From: Nitrospira sp. | GTDB lineage: Bacteria > Nitrospirota > Nitrospiria > Nitrospirales > Nitrospiraceae | DNA: 64,000 nucleotides | Assembly (NCBI GenBank): GCA_005116955.1 | Contig: SWDI01000002.1 | Span: 890,185-954,184, forward strand | Reading direction: 5' to 3' | In this document: positions 63,530-64,000 of the stretch, piece by piece | Numbering within the stretch: the stretch's first letter is position 1 | Layout of the letters: each line of letters starts with the position of its first letter | Notes under the pieces: generated by a model | Told to the model about the DNA's origin: nothing | The model's input: the letters and a program-made list of their open reading frames with translations, nothing else | Database searches by the model: none | Translations under genes and position numbers: made by a program

Positions 63530-63974
63530 TCAGATACTGTCAGCCCTTCGTGAAAGGATCCTTGCCTTCGCGACATCACGGGTATCGAGGGACCATGCTG
63601 AAGACTTGACGCAGGACACGATGGCGGTTCTGCATGAGAAGTATCCACTGGTGAGCGAGTTGACTGAGCTCGTTCCTCTGGCCTTTCAGGTACTGCGGTA
63701 CTAGATGCTAGACGCCCATCGAAAGGCTCTGCGTCGCGGTGAGTACTATCAAGAATCGGTTGAGGGTCTGCCGCTCGCCGATACAGGAGACGATCCCGTG
63801 ACTCAACTCGACCAGAAACAGCGTGTCGATCGACTGCTCGGATCGCTCGGTCAACTCCAAGAATCCGTTACGACCGACGAAGCGTCCGGCTCCCACGAGC
63901 AAACCACCTACGTCGTCAATCAGGACCGATCAGTGCCGGAACTCTTGGTCCGGATTCTCATTGGCAAGCCCTGA
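63519..63974 (+). pseudogene. ECF-like sigma factor with in-frame stop
   Basis: The start MNRDQILSALRERILAFATS, then SRDHAEDLTQDTM, reads as sigma-70 region 2. At codon 62 the frame hits TAG (63702-63704), and it then resumes in the same frame with MLDAHRKALRRGEYYQESVE and a VTQLDQKQRVDRLLGSL stretch. After that no recognisable region 4 helix-turn-helix follows. Both the stop codon and the missing region 4 suggest decay, although the first half is still well preserved. The start overlaps the amidohydrolase stop by 11 bases. Confidence 0.7.
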
Positions 63975-64000
63975 GAGAGAAGACACGGTTGGTGACAGCT

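Noticed and set aside
1-64000. CRISPR arrays, rRNA operons, prophage structural genes and replication origins
   Set aside because: I looked for regularly spaced repeats, conserved rRNA segments, capsid/terminase motifs and DnaA-box clusters and saw none.

Overview
The window looks like a stretch of chromosome from Nitrospira or a close relative in the phylum Nitrospirota. The base composition is moderately GC-rich. The gene set fits that group: GltBD, a GH57 glycosidase next to galT, an Rh-type ammonia channel, several class III cyclases, and many small toxin-antitoxin modules and IS fragments. This placement rests on protein resemblance from memory, not on a search. If the Rh-type channel belongs to the clade I think it does, an ammonia-oxidising (comammox) Nitrospira is possible, but nothing in the window proves it.

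Layout. 0-1.3 kb: an IS1595-type element with a small passenger gene. 1.4-7.4 kb: gltD and gltB (ammonia assimilation), divergent from a polyprenyl diphosphate synthase. 8.7-11.5 kb: a DUF1015 protein and an NtrC-type sigma-54 activator. 11.6-13.9 kb: a MurU/AmgK-like peptidoglycan-recycling pair and a VanZ-like protein. 14.0-18.7 kb: GH57 glycosidase, galT and a CCA-adding enzyme. 18.8-23.6 kb: two small exported proteins and a large cyclase-ATPase-TPR signalling protein. 23.9-25.5 kb: tRNA-Arg(ACG) and an Rh-type ammonia channel. 26.0-28.4 kb: a VapBC-like module, an eroded piece that looks like a diversity-generating retroelement, and a 5'-truncated IS3 element. 29.0-33.8 kb: a FlgO/CsgG-like exported protein, thiD, a heme-copper-oxidase-like membrane protein, an alpha/beta hydrolase and a metallo-beta-lactamase-fold phosphodiesterase-like protein.

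34.5-46.0 kb is the most interesting block: a frameshifted exported protein, a two-partner-secretion pair (TpsA adhesin and TpsB transporter), an exported TPR-CHAT putative protease, a CHASE2 membrane adenylate/guanylate cyclase and a convergent DUF928-like exported protein. I read it as one surface-adhesion and signalling locus. Further on are a universal-stress-domain/UbiB-kinase fusion, a Popeye-like membrane cyclic-nucleotide-binding protein, PilT, and a 124-bp remnant of the same IS3 end found at 28.4 kb. The two IS3 pieces lie in the same orientation and bracket the adhesion locus.

52.8-64.0 kb: an unknown membrane protein, a lipoprotein, a BrnT/BrnA module that sits between two copies of the 3' end of a methyltransferase gene, then the methyltransferase, a MOSC protein, prmA, a membrane-anchored MutS-family ATPase, a three-domain Aas-type phospholipid acyltransferase, an amidohydrolase and a sigma-factor pseudogene with an in-frame stop.

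Two themes recur. The first is cyclic-nucleotide signalling: two class III cyclases, one phosphodiesterase-like enzyme and one membrane cNMP-binding protein. The second is repeated insertion and decay of small mobile modules around 26-28 kb and 52-55 kb.
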